Shown: in pieces, positions 7,496-17,050 of the stretch
How positions within the stretch are numbered: the first letter of the stretch is position 1
Layout: every line of letters begins with the position of its first letter
Assembly (NCBI GenBank): GCA_946549035.1
Contig: CAMNQH010000035.1
Span: forward strand, 1 to 32,685
Source of the DNA: an uncultured Lachnospiraceae bacterium
GTDB taxonomy: Bacteria; Bacillota; Clostridia; Lachnospirales; Lachnospiraceae
DNA length: 32,685 nucleotides
Reading direction: 5' to 3'
Made by a program: the position numbers and the translations under genes
Notes under the pieces: generated by a model
Told to the model about the DNA's origin: nothing
What the model saw: the letters and a program-made list of their open reading frames with translations, nothing else
Databases searched by the model: none

Positions 7496-8617
7496 CTACA
7501 ACCGCCGAAACTCATTAAAATCATGAACCAATTCCTTCAGACAGCGGATCTGGGTGTCAAATACTCCCGCTTCATACAGATTAATAATAATCATTCCTAC
7601 AGGAACTGCAAGAATCATACCCAAAACTCCGGAAAACTTATAACCTACAAACATGAAAAACAGCGTAGCCAATGGATTCATGCCAATGGAATCTCCTACA
7701 ATCTTTGGCTGAATAATCTGACGCACCAACTGAGTCACTGCATACAATATAATCAGGCCGATGGCCATCTGGTAATCCCCGGATAAAATTTTAATAATTG
7801 CCCATGGCCCCAGCACCGTTCCGGTTCCAAAAAAAGGAAGCATATCCAAAAATGCAATGAGAAACGCTACCAATAGCAAGTAATCTACCTGTAAAATCAA
7901 AAGCCCCACCACAAGAATCACATAGACTACTACCATAATCTTTAGCTGCGCCTTAAAATATCCTCCAATCACATGTTTCAAATCACGAATCACCTGCACG
8001 ACGCTGCTCTTAATGCCCTTTGGCATATGTTTTCCCAGAATTCCTATGATTTTATCTCGATCTGCAATAAAAAAATAAGCAGATAAGATACTCATAATAA
8101 TGCCAATCAAAGTACCTGGGACATTTTTAGCAAAATTCCCTGCTGCTGTAAACGTGGGAACACTGATTGCCTGAACCAAATCGCTAAGATAAGTACCGAG
8201 ATTTGTTGTCACATCTGTAACGTTTGTCTTCATCTCTCCTGGAAGCCGGTCCAAAATTCCCTGGAGGTTTTCCCCAATATCATGAAATTCCAAAGCGATC
8301 TCTTCATACATATCCGGCAGACTTTCCATCAAATTCACTGCCTCTTGTCCCAGTTTCACTCCCGCCAAATAAAACAGCAGAACGATACAGGCCAGTACCC
8401 CGATAATAATAATCATAGAACCATGCTTTCGAACGATTTTCAGCCGTTTCTCCAAAAATCGCACCAGGGGATTGGCAATCCAAGAGATCAAATAGCCAAC
8501 CACAAAGGGCATGAAAAATACGGCCACCTTCGGCCCCAGATAAAAGACCACAAAAATTGTGATTACCGCTACCAGTAAATTTGCAAAAATCTTTAAATAT
8601 TTTACGGACTGCTTCAC
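7496..8617 (-). CDS. AI-2E family transporter / YtvI-like integral membrane protein
   Basis: A 373-residue membrane protein of the AI-2E exporter (PerM/YtvI/TqsA) family. It has paired N-terminal helices, an amphipathic periplasm-like region around residues 100-160, and C-terminal helices containing LDMLPFFGTGTVLGPWAII and GMNPLATLFFMFVGYKFSG, which are hallmarks of the family. The frame reaches a TTG at 8638, but GAGGTGG lies four bases before the GTG at 8615-8617, which gives MKQSVKYLKIF and is the likely start. It follows the parvulin gene by 59 nt on the same strand. Substrates of this family are poorly defined. Sporulation-related YtvI is one known branch, and nothing here decides between branches. 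Confidence 0.85.
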   Translation of the reverse strand: MKQSVKYLKIFANLLVAVITIFVVFYLGPKVAVFFMPFVVGYLISWIANPLVRFLEKRLKIVRKHGSMIIIIGVLACIVLLFYLAGVKLGQEAVNLMESLPDMYEEIALEFHDIGENLQGILDRLPGEMKTNVTDVTTNLGTYLSDLVQAISVPTFTAAGNFAKNVPGTLIGIIMSILSAYFFIADRDKIIGILGKHMPKGIKSSVVQVIRDLKHVIGGYFKAQLKIMVVVYVILVVGLLILQVDYLLLVAFLIAFLDMLPFFGTGTVLGPWAIIKILSGDYQMAIGLIILYAVTQLVRQIIQPKIVGDSIGMNPLATLFFMFVGYKFSGVLGMILAVPVGMIIINLYEAGVFDTQIRCLKELVHDFNEFRRL

Positions 8618-8676
8618 ACTACCACCTCTATACCGCAAAAATTATCTTCTAAGAGCTATCACTTTAAACAGTTGCC

Positions 8677-9420
8677 CTATTTCTTCTCTACGCCATATTT
8701 TTCCGTAAGCTCCGCTACTTTTGCTCCATACGCTTCCTGTTGCTTTTCTTGAATGAGCTGCTGATGAATCTGCTCCTTTACTTGGGCAAACTCCGGGATG
8801 GACCCCTCTTGCTTCTCTTCCACCCAAATTAAGTGGTAGCCAAATTGAGTTTTTACCGGCCCAATCACCTGATGCAGGGCTCCTTCAAACGCTGCTTTTT
8901 CAAATTCCGGCACCATCTGTCCCCGGGAGAAAAACCCCAAATCCCCGCCTTTATCCTTGGTAGGGCATGTAGAATATTCCTTTGCCGCATCCTCAAAGGA
9001 TTTCCCCTGGGAAATCTCTTTTGCTGCTTTTTCAGCCAGTTCCAGAGTATCTACCAGAATATGCTTAGCGCTGACCCGTTCGCTCCTGCCCAGGCGAGAC
9101 TTATTCTCCTCGTAAAATGCTGCTTCCTCTTCTTCCGTTACACGAATTCCTTCAATCACTTTGGTCGCCGCCATATGACTTGCCAGCTCCACTTTCATCT
9201 TCTCTATCATGGTCTTGTATTCCTGGCTCTCCATGATGTTTTCTTCCTCCGCCAGTTTCGCAAAAAGATGAAATGCAATCAGCTGCTCCAACACCTGCTC
9301 CCTGGCCCTGGGATCCGACAAATACATCTGCTGCTCCGCAGGATAATTGCGAATTAAAGTATTCAGTTCCTCCTCTGTAATCTCATGTCCTGCGGCTACT
9401 GCCAAAATTTTTTCACTCAT
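8677..9420 (-). CDS. Parvulin-type peptidyl-prolyl cis-trans isomerase (PpiC/SurA-like), cytosolic
   Basis: A 247-residue protein with an N-terminal SurA/PrsA-like helical chaperone segment (about 1-100) and one rotamase domain (about 113-205). The domain contains SAKHILV, KGGDLGFFSRGQMVPEFE and FGYHLIWV. No signal peptide or lipobox is present, unlike PrsA, so the protein probably acts in the cytosol. The ATG at 9420 is chosen because AAAGGA sits seven to eight bases upstream; upstream codons in frame lack support. It follows znuB by 19 nt, so it is likely co-transcribed with the metal-uptake genes. Confidence 0.9.
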   Translation of the reverse strand: MSEKILAVAAGHEITEEELNTLIRNYPAEQQMYLSDPRAREQVLEQLIAFHLFAKLAEEENIMESQEYKTMIEKMKVELASHMAATKVIEGIRVTEEEEAAFYEENKSRLGRSERVSAKHILVDTLELAEKAAKEISQGKSFEDAAKEYSTCPTKDKGGDLGFFSRGQMVPEFEKAAFEGALHQVIGPVKTQFGYHLIWVEEKQEGSIPEFAQVKEQIHQQLIQEKQQEAYGAKVAELTEKYGVEKK

Positions 9421-9439
9421 AACCATTTCCTTTCTCTTG

Positions 9440-10255
9440 TTAAGTTCCGGCACACCTTCTGTACAGATAGGTGGCAAAATAAATTATCGCTGCAATTATC
9501 ACAATCGCGGGTCCTGTGGCCACATTGGCATAATAAGAAATAATCAATCCCAAAATCCCGGAAAACACGGAAAACACCAGTGCAAAAAAATGGTACTCCC
9601 GAAGGTTTTCAGACAAATTTCTGGAAGCCGCCGCCGGCAATATCAGCAGCGCATTGATAATCAAAATTCCAACCCACTTAATAGATAACATTACTACCAG
9701 GGCTGCCAGCACGGCAAAAAGATATTCCATCAAAGACACCGGAATATGCTTGCTCTTGGCCAAAGCCCGATGAATACTGGCGGCCTGAAGGTAATTGCTG
9801 CAGATACACCAAAACCCTAACGTCGCCGCCAGAAGAATTCCCAAATACAGCAATTCCTTTGGCGTAATGCTAAGTATATCTCCCACCAGAAGGCTGGAAT
9901 ATTTACTAAAATTCCCTCCCCTGGAAAGAATTGCCAGTCCCAGGGCAATACTTAAGGAAGAAAATACAGAAATAATCGTATCTACGGACTCTGCATGTTT
10001 GCTGCTGATTTTATTTAGCAGCAGTGCGAACACTATGGCAAACACGACCATGGACAGATTCGTATCTCCAATCCCAAATACAATGCCTACTGCAATTCCT
10101 GTCAAAGCCGAATGCCCTAAGGCGTCAGAGAAAAATGCCATCTTCCGGCTCACAATCATCGTTCCCATCAATCCGAACAGAGGCGTAATCAACAGAACCG
10201 CTCCAAAAGCCAGCTTCATAAAATCAAACCGGAGCCAGGAAAAAATATCATCCAC
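9440..10255 (-). CDS. znuB: Zinc/manganese-type ABC transporter permease (ABC-3 family)
   Basis: A 271-residue polytopic inner-membrane permease of the ABC-3 family, with 7-9 hydrophobic helices and the conserved SRKMAFFSDALGHSALTGIA segment near residues 35-55. The GTG at 10255 is preceded by AGGAGG at 8 nt, and the start overlaps the end of the ATPase gene by 8 nt. The longer frame to 10336 has no ribosome binding site. It forms the membrane channel of the ZnuABC-like importer encoded with the neighbouring genes. Confidence 0.9.
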   Translation of the reverse strand: MDDIFSWLRFDFMKLAFGAVLLITPLFGLMGTMIVSRKMAFFSDALGHSALTGIAVGIVFGIGDTNLSMVVFAIVFALLLNKISSKHAESVDTIISVFSSLSIALGLAILSRGGNFSKYSSLLVGDILSITPKELLYLGILLAATLGFWCICSNYLQAASIHRALAKSKHIPVSLMEYLFAVLAALVVMLSIKWVGILIINALLILPAAASRNLSENLREYHFFALVFSVFSGILGLIISYYANVATGPAIVIIAAIIYFATYLYRRCAGT

Positions 10256-11021
10256 GATCAATTCCTCCTCTCTCCGCTTCTTTTGCATTTCCAAACACTT
10301 CCTGAAACGCGTCGCTTCCATAGACCTCCCTGACACTGCCTTGCTTTAAGACTCCGCCCTCCAGTAAAATCACCTGATCTGCATACCGGGCTACATAATC
10401 CAAATCATGGGAAATCAATATTACAGCCAGGTCATAATGCTCCTTTAAATTGTAAATCGTCTCATAGAACAGCTCCATACCATTTCGGTCAATTCCGGAC
10501 ACCGGCTCGTCCAGAAGAAGCAGATTGGGCTCGTCCATAATCGCCATAGACAAAAGCACTCGCTGCAGCTCTCCGCCGGACAGATTGCAAACCTGCTTAT
10601 CCACCAATCCTCTTACATCAAATATCTCAAGAGCCGCCAATATTTTTTGCCGAATACGCCTGCTTTTTTTTAGAAAAACAGGAAAACGGCTCTGAAAGCA
10701 AGCCATCATATCATAAACGCTCACCGGCGTATTTTTTTCAATATTTAAAGCTTGAGGCACATAGCCAATACGAAGACGCTGCAGCCTTCCATCCTCCCGG
10801 TCTTTGAATTCAATACTGCCAGTATGAGGAATATCTCCAAGAATCGCCCGAATTAAGGTAGACTTTCCGGCTCCGTTTTTTCCGATTACCGCATTTAAAG
10901 AGCCGCAATGAATATGAAGATTGATATCTTTTAAAATCTGCTGCTCTCCCACAGACACGGACAGTTGATTTACTCGGATGCAGTGCAGCCCGCAGGGCTT
11001 TATCATTTTTCTCATGGTCAT
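10248..11021 (-). CDS. znuC: Zinc/manganese-type ABC transporter ATPase
   Basis: A 257-residue ABC ATPase. Walker A is GKNGAGKST (47-55), the signature LSGGE is at 147-151, Walker B LLLLDEP at 167-173 and the switch histidine is in LISHD. It should energise metal import with the adjacent permease and binding protein. The start ATG at 11021 overlaps the znuA stop as ATGA. A second in-frame ATG six bases downstream has somewhat better Shine-Dalgarno spacing, so the exact start is uncertain by two codons. Confidence 0.92.
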   Translation of the reverse strand: MTMRKMIKPCGLHCIRVNQLSVSVGEQQILKDINLHIHCGSLNAVIGKNGAGKSTLIRAILGDIPHTGSIEFKDREDGRLQRLRIGYVPQALNIEKNTPVSVYDMMACFQSRFPVFLKKSRRIRQKILAALEIFDVRGLVDKQVCNLSGGELQRVLLSMAIMDEPNLLLLDEPVSGIDRNGMELFYETIYNLKEHYDLAVILISHDLDYVARYADQVILLEGGVLKQGSVREVYGSDAFQEVFGNAKEAERGGIDRG

Positions 11022-11977
11022 AACCCTTCCTCTGACGCTAGGGCCTCTTCCAGAAGCCGGATGTTTTCCTCCATCCCCTCCAGCCAGCTTGCCGCGTCTT
11101 CTTCCCCCCGCACCAAGGTATTCAAATAATATACTCTGCAGTCTGTCTCCTTTTGGATGGTATCGCCCATATCCTTCCCATACATGCTCTCCGCCAGAAG
11201 AACGCCTACCTCCTTCTCTCGTATCACTTCCAAAAGCTCAGCCGTCTCCTGGGCGCTGATTTGACGCTCTTCATCTAAGTCCAATTCCCCTGCAATCTCC
11301 ATCCCATAGTCTTCCGCCAAAAAGGCGAATGCCTCATGAAATAAGACAATCTTCCTTCCCTGAGCGCCTGCCAGACGTTTTTTCGCATCCTGGTATAGCT
11401 GTTGGATCTTTTCCAAATATTCTTCTGTCCTGGTGCGGTACTCTTCTTGGTGCGCCGGATCTGCCTCTGAAAGCCCTCTGCCGATGGCAGATACTTGTTC
11501 CATATAATGAGGAATACTCATCCACACATGGGCGTTTTCTCCATGGTCATGGCCGTGATCCTTTTCATCCGCCGCCTCCGTCTCTGGCGTCTCTGAGAAT
11601 ATAGCTTCTCCAGCCTCCAAAATCTTCAAGTCAGGATACTCTTTTACAGCATCGGTAAGAAATCCTTCCATTCCGCCGCCATTTACCACAAATACGTCCG
11701 CCTGGGACAACATCATCATATCCTCCGGCGTAAGCTGGTAGTCGTGAAGGCATCCGGTTTGAGGCTCGCTTAAGTTTCGTACCGTCACCCCTTCGCAATT
11801 TCCTGCAATATTTAAACATGCAATATACATTGGGTAAAAGGAGGTTACAATTAAAAACTCTTCCTCCCCCTTTTTCTCCCCGTCGTATCCGGCCCCTGTT
11901 GAGACTTTTACAAATCCAACCCCGGCCAAAGACAGACTCAAAAGCAACGCCGCCACAAATAAATATTTATGCTTCAT
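11018..11977 (-). CDS. znuA: Metal ABC transporter substrate-binding protein, ZnuA-like
   Basis: A 319-residue cluster A-I (TroA-superfamily) metal-binding protein. It has an N-terminal signal or anchor segment (about 5-24), metal-ligand histidines in CLHDY (His78), NAHVWMS (His150) and FHEAFAF (His214), and a His-rich loop, DHGHDHGENAH, at about 140-150, which is typical of zinc rather than manganese binders. The signal segment contains no lipobox cysteine, unusual for a Gram-positive solute-binding protein, so it is probably held by an uncleaved N-terminal helix or released. The start at 11977 overlaps the yihA end by 11 nt and has only a weak ribosome binding site. Confidence 0.9.
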   Translation of the reverse strand: MKHKYLFVAALLLSLSLAGVGFVKVSTGAGYDGEKKGEEEFLIVTSFYPMYIACLNIAGNCEGVTVRNLSEPQTGCLHDYQLTPEDMMMLSQADVFVVNGGGMEGFLTDAVKEYPDLKILEAGEAIFSETPETEAADEKDHGHDHGENAHVWMSIPHYMEQVSAIGRGLSEADPAHQEEYRTRTEEYLEKIQQLYQDAKKRLAGAQGRKIVLFHEAFAFLAEDYGMEIAGELDLDEERQISAQETAELLEVIREKEVGVLLAESMYGKDMGDTIQKETDCRVYYLNTLVRGEEDAASWLEGMEENIRLLEEALASEEGL

Positions 11978-12590
11978 AAGATTCCCGCTCTGTTTCGCCC
12001 TCCTCAGGGAGCACAAATTGATCCATCACTGCCCAAATCTCCTCCCGTCCCTGCATCGTCTGGGCTGAAAAGGGCAGTATCTGAGTGTTCGGCTCCACTT
12101 GAAGAGTATCCCTAATCAATTTGACCTGCTTGGACATCTGGCTTCGTTTGATCTTGTCCAGCTTTGTCGCAATCAGAATCGGATGAAACCCCTGATACAC
12201 AATCCAGTCATACATCTGCTTATCATTTCCGGAAGGAGCATGGCGGATATCCACCAGTAAAAAAACGGCTTTTAACTGCTTGGACTTATGAAGGTAATTC
12301 TCTATCATCTTACCCCATTTTTCTTTTTCTTTCTGGGGTACTTTTGCATAACCATATCCTGGTAAATCCACCAGATACATCATGTCGTTGATATTATAAA
12401 AATTGATTGTCTGGGTTTTCCCCGGCTGAGATGAGGTCCGGGCCAGTGACTTTCGGTTCATCAGTCCATTGATCAAGGAAGATTTCCCCACGTTGGACTT
12501 TCCGGCAAAGGCAATCTCAGGCCTCTGGTTCTTAGGCACTGCGCTGGAAATACCGCATACCGTTTCCAAATTCACTGTTTTCACTACCAT
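11967..12590 (-). CDS. yihA: Ribosome biogenesis GTPase YihA/YsxC (EngB)
   Basis: A 207-residue single-domain GTPase essential for large ribosomal subunit assembly in Firmicutes. G1 is GKSNVGKSS (30-38), G3 is DLPGYG (75-80), G4 is TKLD (142-145) and G5 is the FSAQ region (174-177). Length and sequence match the family throughout. It follows lon by 30 nt, the standard clostridial and bacillar arrangement (clpX-lon-ysxC). Its 3' end overlaps znuA by 11 nt. Confidence 0.96.
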   Translation of the reverse strand: MVVKTVNLETVCGISSAVPKNQRPEIAFAGKSNVGKSSLINGLMNRKSLARTSSQPGKTQTINFYNINDMMYLVDLPGYGYAKVPQKEKEKWGKMIENYLHKSKQLKAVFLLVDIRHAPSGNDKQMYDWIVYQGFHPILIATKLDKIKRSQMSKQVKLIRDTLQVEPNTQILPFSAQTMQGREEIWAVMDQFVLPEEGETERESYEA

Positions 12591-12620
12591 ACTTCTTCTC
12601 CTTACCTTGCTGCCCGCTTC

Positions 12621-14942
12621 TTACTTTCTCACCAGCGCTGCCTTTAAAACTTCTTCCATTTTTTCTACAAATACAATATCCATTCCCTTTTTAATTTCCT
12701 GGGAAATCTCATTGATATCGGCCTCGTTCTTCTTCGGTACGCATACCGTGTGGATGCCTGCGTTTTTGGCCGCCAAAATCTTTTCTTTTAATCCGCCGAT
12801 GGGAAGCACTCTGCCCCGAAGGGTAATTTCCCCGGTCATGGCCACATCCGACCGCACCTTGCGTCCTGTAATTGCAGACAGCATAGCCGTGGCCATAGTG
12901 ATCCCGGCGGAAGGTCCGTCTTTGGGCACAGCTCCCTCCGGAATGTGGATATGGATATCATTTTCCTTGAAAAATTCTTTCTTAATGCCATATTCCCGGC
13001 TGACAGAACGGATATAACTGATTCCAGCCTGAGCGGATTCTTTCATTACATCTCCCAACTGTCCGGTAAGCTGGAATTCACCCTTCCCCGGCATAATATT
13101 AACTTCAATTTGAAGTGTATCGCCGCCTACGCTGGTCCAGGCCAGACCCCGGACGATTCCCACCTCATCGTTTTCATTGGCTTTGTCGTAGTGATACCGT
13201 TCTTTCCCCAGATATTTTTCCAGATTGCTCTCGGTAATCTTTACACGTTTCTTGTCATCTGCATAAATCTCCCGGGCCGCTTTCCGGCAAATCTCTCCGA
13301 TTTTACGCTCCAGATTTCGAACGCCGGCCTCTCTGGTATACCCCCGGATCATCCGCTCCAATGCTTTATTGCTGATAGAAAGCTGCTCTGGCTTTAATCC
13401 GTTTTTCACCAATTGTTTATCAAACAAATGCTCTCTGGCAATATGGGCCTTCTCATTTTCTGTATAACTGCTGACCTCTATCAGTTCCATCCGGTCCAGC
13501 AGCGGCCGGGGAATACTTTGGGTGGAATTCGCTGTAGCAATAAACAAGACTTCCGACAAGTCTACCGGAAGCTCCACATAATGATCCCGAAACTTTTTAT
13601 TCTGCTCGCCGTCTAACACTTCCAAAAGAGCCGACGCCGTATCCCCTTTATAATCGCTGCTAAGCTTATCAATCTCATCCAAGAGAACCAGCGGATTTTT
13701 TACACCGGCATATTTTAAAGCATTGACAATGCGTCCGGGCATGGCGCCTACATAAGTTCTCCGATGCCCCCGGATCTCCGCTTCGTCCCGTACGCCGCCC
13801 AGACTGATACGAACATACTTTTTCTCCAACGCCCGGGCCACAGATCTGGCAATACTGGTCTTCCCCGTTCCCGGCGGCCCCACCAGACAGATAATGGGGC
13901 TCTCCCCTTTGCTGGTTAGACTGCGTACCGCCAGAAATTCCAGCATACGCTCCTTTACTTTTTCCAATCCATAATGATCTTCCTCTAAAACCGCTTCTGC
14001 ATGACGGATGTCCTTGTTATCCTTGGAGGTTTTATTCCAGGGCAGCTCTAAAAGCGTCTCAATATATCCCCGTACAACTGCTCCCTCGGAAGAGCTGGCG
14101 GCAACGTTTTTATAACGTTCAATTTCTTTTTTAATCTTTTCTTTTACGCTTTTATCTGCTTTCAGCTTTCCTGTCTCCTGAAGGAAATGGTCTACATCCG
14201 ACTGGGTATTGTCTTCTCCCAGCTCCTTTCGAATCAGCTTCATTTGCTCTCGAAGAATATATTCTTTTTGATTCTGATCTATTTTTTCCTTAATCTTCAT
14301 CTGGAACTCATTTTTGATCTGAATGATATTGATTTCATTTAATAAAATCGTCATCACAGTCTCATACCGTTCCTCCAGATCCACAGCTTCCAGAATCCGT
14401 TGTTTATATTCATATCCCACCGGCAAATTATTCCCCGTCTGATCTATCAGCCGGGATAAGTCATGGATCTCCACTGACTGTTTCGCCAGCTCTTTTCCAG
14501 TTTTGGGGCTTACCGCACCATAACGGTTCAAAGTCTCCTGAAGGCTTCGCACCATTGCCTGGTGAATCTCAGGAGAAAGATGGTCTTGCTCCTGAGCATC
14601 AAAGGTCATCACTTCCGCCAGAAGATACTCCTCCTGATCTAAAAATCCAATCAGCTCCCCACGTTCATTTCCTTCCACCAGTACCCGCACCACATCATGC
14701 TGCAGCTTAATTACTTGTTTCACAATAGCAATCGTACCGATTTTATATACGCTGCCCTGATCCGGTTCCTCTTCTTCCAAATCTCTCTGGGCCACTAAAA
14801 AAATGTTCTGATCCCGAAGCATGGCATTCTCTACTGCTTTCACCGATTTTGGCCGGCTCACGTCAAAATGAGCCACCATCCCCGGCAATATTGTCATTCC
14901 ACGCAGCGCTACCGCCGGGAGTTCTCTCATCCGCTCACTCAT
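12621..14942 (-). CDS. lon: ATP-dependent Lon protease
   Basis: A 773-residue LonA protease that degrades misfolded and regulatory proteins in the cytosol. It has an N-terminal substrate-binding domain (about 8-205), AAA+ domain with Walker A GPPGTGKT (355-362) and Walker B LLDEID (420-425), and a C-terminal protease domain with catalytic Ser678 (PKDGPSAG) and Lys721 (GGLKEK). Length is normal. It starts 10 nt after clpX with a GGAGAGAGG ribosome binding site. No CIRCE or CtsR operator was found in the very short junction. Confidence 0.97.
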   Translation of the reverse strand: MSERMRELPAVALRGMTILPGMVAHFDVSRPKSVKAVENAMLRDQNIFLVAQRDLEEEEPDQGSVYKIGTIAIVKQVIKLQHDVVRVLVEGNERGELIGFLDQEEYLLAEVMTFDAQEQDHLSPEIHQAMVRSLQETLNRYGAVSPKTGKELAKQSVEIHDLSRLIDQTGNNLPVGYEYKQRILEAVDLEERYETVMTILLNEINIIQIKNEFQMKIKEKIDQNQKEYILREQMKLIRKELGEDNTQSDVDHFLQETGKLKADKSVKEKIKKEIERYKNVAASSSEGAVVRGYIETLLELPWNKTSKDNKDIRHAEAVLEEDHYGLEKVKERMLEFLAVRSLTSKGESPIICLVGPPGTGKTSIARSVARALEKKYVRISLGGVRDEAEIRGHRRTYVGAMPGRIVNALKYAGVKNPLVLLDEIDKLSSDYKGDTASALLEVLDGEQNKKFRDHYVELPVDLSEVLFIATANSTQSIPRPLLDRMELIEVSSYTENEKAHIAREHLFDKQLVKNGLKPEQLSISNKALERMIRGYTREAGVRNLERKIGEICRKAAREIYADDKKRVKITESNLEKYLGKERYHYDKANENDEVGIVRGLAWTSVGGDTLQIEVNIMPGKGEFQLTGQLGDVMKESAQAGISYIRSVSREYGIKKEFFKENDIHIHIPEGAVPKDGPSAGITMATAMLSAITGRKVRSDVAMTGEITLRGRVLPIGGLKEKILAAKNAGIHTVCVPKKNEADINEISQEIKKGMDIVFVEKMEEVLKAALVRK

Positions 14943-14952
14943 TGCCTCTCTC

Positions 14953-16212
14953 CTAAGCGCTCTTGGTCTCTATGCTTTTTCCATTGATCAATACCGGAGC
15001 ATTCCCATCCACCGATTCCCTTGTAACGGTACAGCTGGTAATACTCTCATCGGAAGGCACACGGTACATAATATCCAGCATGACCTGTTCCATAATCGCC
15101 CGAAGTCCTCTGGCTCCCGTCTTACGCTCTAGGGACTTTTCTGCAATGGCAATTAAGGCGTCTCTGTCAAACTGAAGTTCCACACCGTCCAACTCCATCA
15201 GTTTTTTATACTGGCGCGTCAGAGAATTCTTAGGCTCTGTAAGAATCCGCAGCAATGCATCTTTATCCAGGGCATGAAGGGAAACATTAATGGGCACACG
15301 TCCGATAAATTCAGGTATCATGCCAAATTTCACAAAGTCCTGGGGCAGCGCATGGCAAAATACTTCTCCCACATTACGGTCTTTTTGTTTTCCGGTGTCG
15401 CTGTTAAATCCGATGATTTTCTGATCCAGCCTGCGCTCAATAATCTTATCTAAGCCTTCAAAGGCGCCGCCGCAGATAAACAAAATATTGGTCGTATCAA
15501 TTTGAAGCAATTCCTGATGGGGATGCTTACGGCCGCCTTGAGGAGGCACACTGGCTACCGTCCCCTCCAGAATTTTCAAAAGGGCCTGCTGGACTCCTTC
15601 TCCGGATACATCCCTGGTAATGGAAGGATTCTCGGACTTTCTGGTAATCTTATCAATCTCATCAATATAGATAATACCATACTGAGCCCGTTCAATATCA
15701 TAATCCGCCGCCTGGATGATCTTTAGCAGAATATTTTCCACGTCTTCCCCTACATAACCGGCTTCCGTTAAAGCGGTAGCATCGGCAATGGCAAAAGGAA
15801 CATTTAATACACGTGCCAGTGTCTGGGCCAGCAGGGTTTTACCGCAGCCGGTAGGTCCCAGCATTAAAATATTGCTCTTTTGCAGCTCCACGTCCATATC
15901 CCGGTCTGCAAGAATTCTTTTATAATGATTATAAACAGCCACGGAAAGCACCTTTTTGGCTTCTTCCTGGCCAATTACATATTCATCCAAAAACGCATTC
16001 ATTTCTTCCGGCTTAATTAAGTTGATTTCCTGCTGCATATCTGTCTCAATTTCCGGTTCAATCTCCAGCTCTTCTTCTATAATTTCAGCGCAAATGTCCA
16101 CGCATTCATCGCAAATATAGGCTCCATTGGGACCTGCAATCATTTTGCGCACCTGAGTATCGGGTTTTCCGCAAAAAGAACAGCGTACCCTGTCGTCAAT
16201 TTTTCCTGCCAT
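14953..16212 (-). CDS. clpX: ATP-dependent Clp protease ATP-binding subunit ClpX
   Basis: A 419-residue AAA+ unfoldase that delivers substrates to ClpP. It has an N-terminal C4 zinc finger (Cys11, Cys14, Cys34, Cys37), Walker A GPTGCGKT (119-126), pore loop GYVG (152-155) and Walker B IYIDEID (181-187). The ATG at 16212 follows GAGGTGA at proper spacing and gives the conserved N-terminus; the frame upstream to 16317 is Cys-rich non-coding sequence. It lies between clpP and lon on the same strand. Confidence 0.97.
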   Translation of the reverse strand: MAGKIDDRVRCSFCGKPDTQVRKMIAGPNGAYICDECVDICAEIIEEELEIEPEIETDMQQEINLIKPEEMNAFLDEYVIGQEEAKKVLSVAVYNHYKRILADRDMDVELQKSNILMLGPTGCGKTLLAQTLARVLNVPFAIADATALTEAGYVGEDVENILLKIIQAADYDIERAQYGIIYIDEIDKITRKSENPSITRDVSGEGVQQALLKILEGTVASVPPQGGRKHPHQELLQIDTTNILFICGGAFEGLDKIIERRLDQKIIGFNSDTGKQKDRNVGEVFCHALPQDFVKFGMIPEFIGRVPINVSLHALDKDALLRILTEPKNSLTRQYKKLMELDGVELQFDRDALIAIAEKSLERKTGARGLRAIMEQVMLDIMYRVPSDESITSCTVTRESVDGNAPVLINGKSIETKSA

Positions 16213-16332
16213 ATTCTCACCTCGATAAAATTTATCACACGAACAGCAAGGACAGTGGCAAGTGCCCGCTGTCCCCCAGTCTGCACAAAACTGCAAAAGG
16301 CGTTTGGCTGCCCCCACAGTCTCGTACCGGTT

Positions 16333-16920
16333 CTATTTTTCTTTATATGTGATGACTCCGTCAATCAGTCCGTACTCCTTGGCCTCTTGTGCTGACATAT
16401 AATTGTCACGCTCCGTGTCGGCTGCAATCACTTCATAGGGCTGCCCTGTGTTAGCCGCCAAAATCTCATTGAGACGTTTCTTCGTCTTTAAAATGTTATC
16501 CGCTACAATTTGGATATCTGTCGCCTGTCCTCTGGCGCCGCCGGAAGGCTGATGAATCATAACCTCCGCGTTGGGAAGGGCAAATCGCTTGCCTTTGGTT
16601 CCTCCTGCCAGCAAAAATGCCCCCATACTTGCCGCTAATCCGATGCAGATGGTGGAAACATCACATTTGATATAATGCATGGTATCGTAGATAGCCATAC
16701 CGGCAGTCACAACTCCCCCTGGAGAGTTAATATACAACTGAATATCCTTTCCAGGATCCTCCGCTTCCAAAAACAGAAGCTGAGCCACCACAAGACTGGC
16801 TGTCGTCTCATTTACTTCTTCTCCCAGGAAAATAATCCTGTCCTTTAACAGCCTGGAATAAATATCGTAGGAACGTTCCCCTCTGCTGGTCTGCTCCACA
16901 ACGTAAGGCACTAAGCTCAT
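16333..16920 (-). CDS. clpP: ATP-dependent Clp protease proteolytic subunit ClpP
   Basis: A 195-residue serine protease with the canonical triad Ser98 (GLAASMG), His123 (MIHQPSGG) and Asp172 (ERDNYMS). It forms the tetradecameric chamber used with ClpX. The ATG at 16920 is preceded by AAGGAG at 8 nt; the GTG nine bases upstream overlaps that site and is rejected. It lies 130 nt downstream of tig and 120 nt upstream of clpX. Confidence 0.97.
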   Translation of the reverse strand: MSLVPYVVEQTSRGERSYDIYSRLLKDRIIFLGEEVNETTASLVVAQLLFLEAEDPGKDIQLYINSPGGVVTAGMAIYDTMHYIKCDVSTICIGLAASMGAFLLAGGTKGKRFALPNAEVMIHQPSGGARGQATDIQIVADNILKTKKRLNEILAANTGQPYEVIAADTERDNYMSAQEAKEYGLIDGVITYKEK

Positions 16921-16946
16921 AATTTCCACTCCTTTTCTAAAGTCAG

Positions 16947-16984
16947 AAGTTCCATGCTAAGACTTTTTGCTTACCATGGAACTT
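16947..16984. repeat. Inverted repeat in the tig-clpP junction
   Basis: AAGTTCCATG (16947-16956) is exactly complementary to CATGGAACTT (16975-16984). After one mismatch the stem continues with four more pairs, enclosing a short loop. A second small hairpin, ATGCAG-GTAT-CTGCAT, lies nearby at about 16998-17013. The minus-strand stem is not followed by a U run, so it is more likely a processing, stability or regulatory structure than a terminator. It ends about 27 nt before the clpP start. Confidence 0.55.
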
Positions 16985-17050
16985 TGGAACTGTCGAAATG
17001 CAGGTATCTGCATCTTTTCGCTTTCGTTGGGCCTGTTACGGCTTTTATTT

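Noticed and set aside
14953..16317. Longer ClpX with a Cys-rich N-terminal extension
   Set aside because: The extension runs through the clpP-clpX spacer and lacks a ribosome binding site; GAGGTGA precedes the ATG at 16212.
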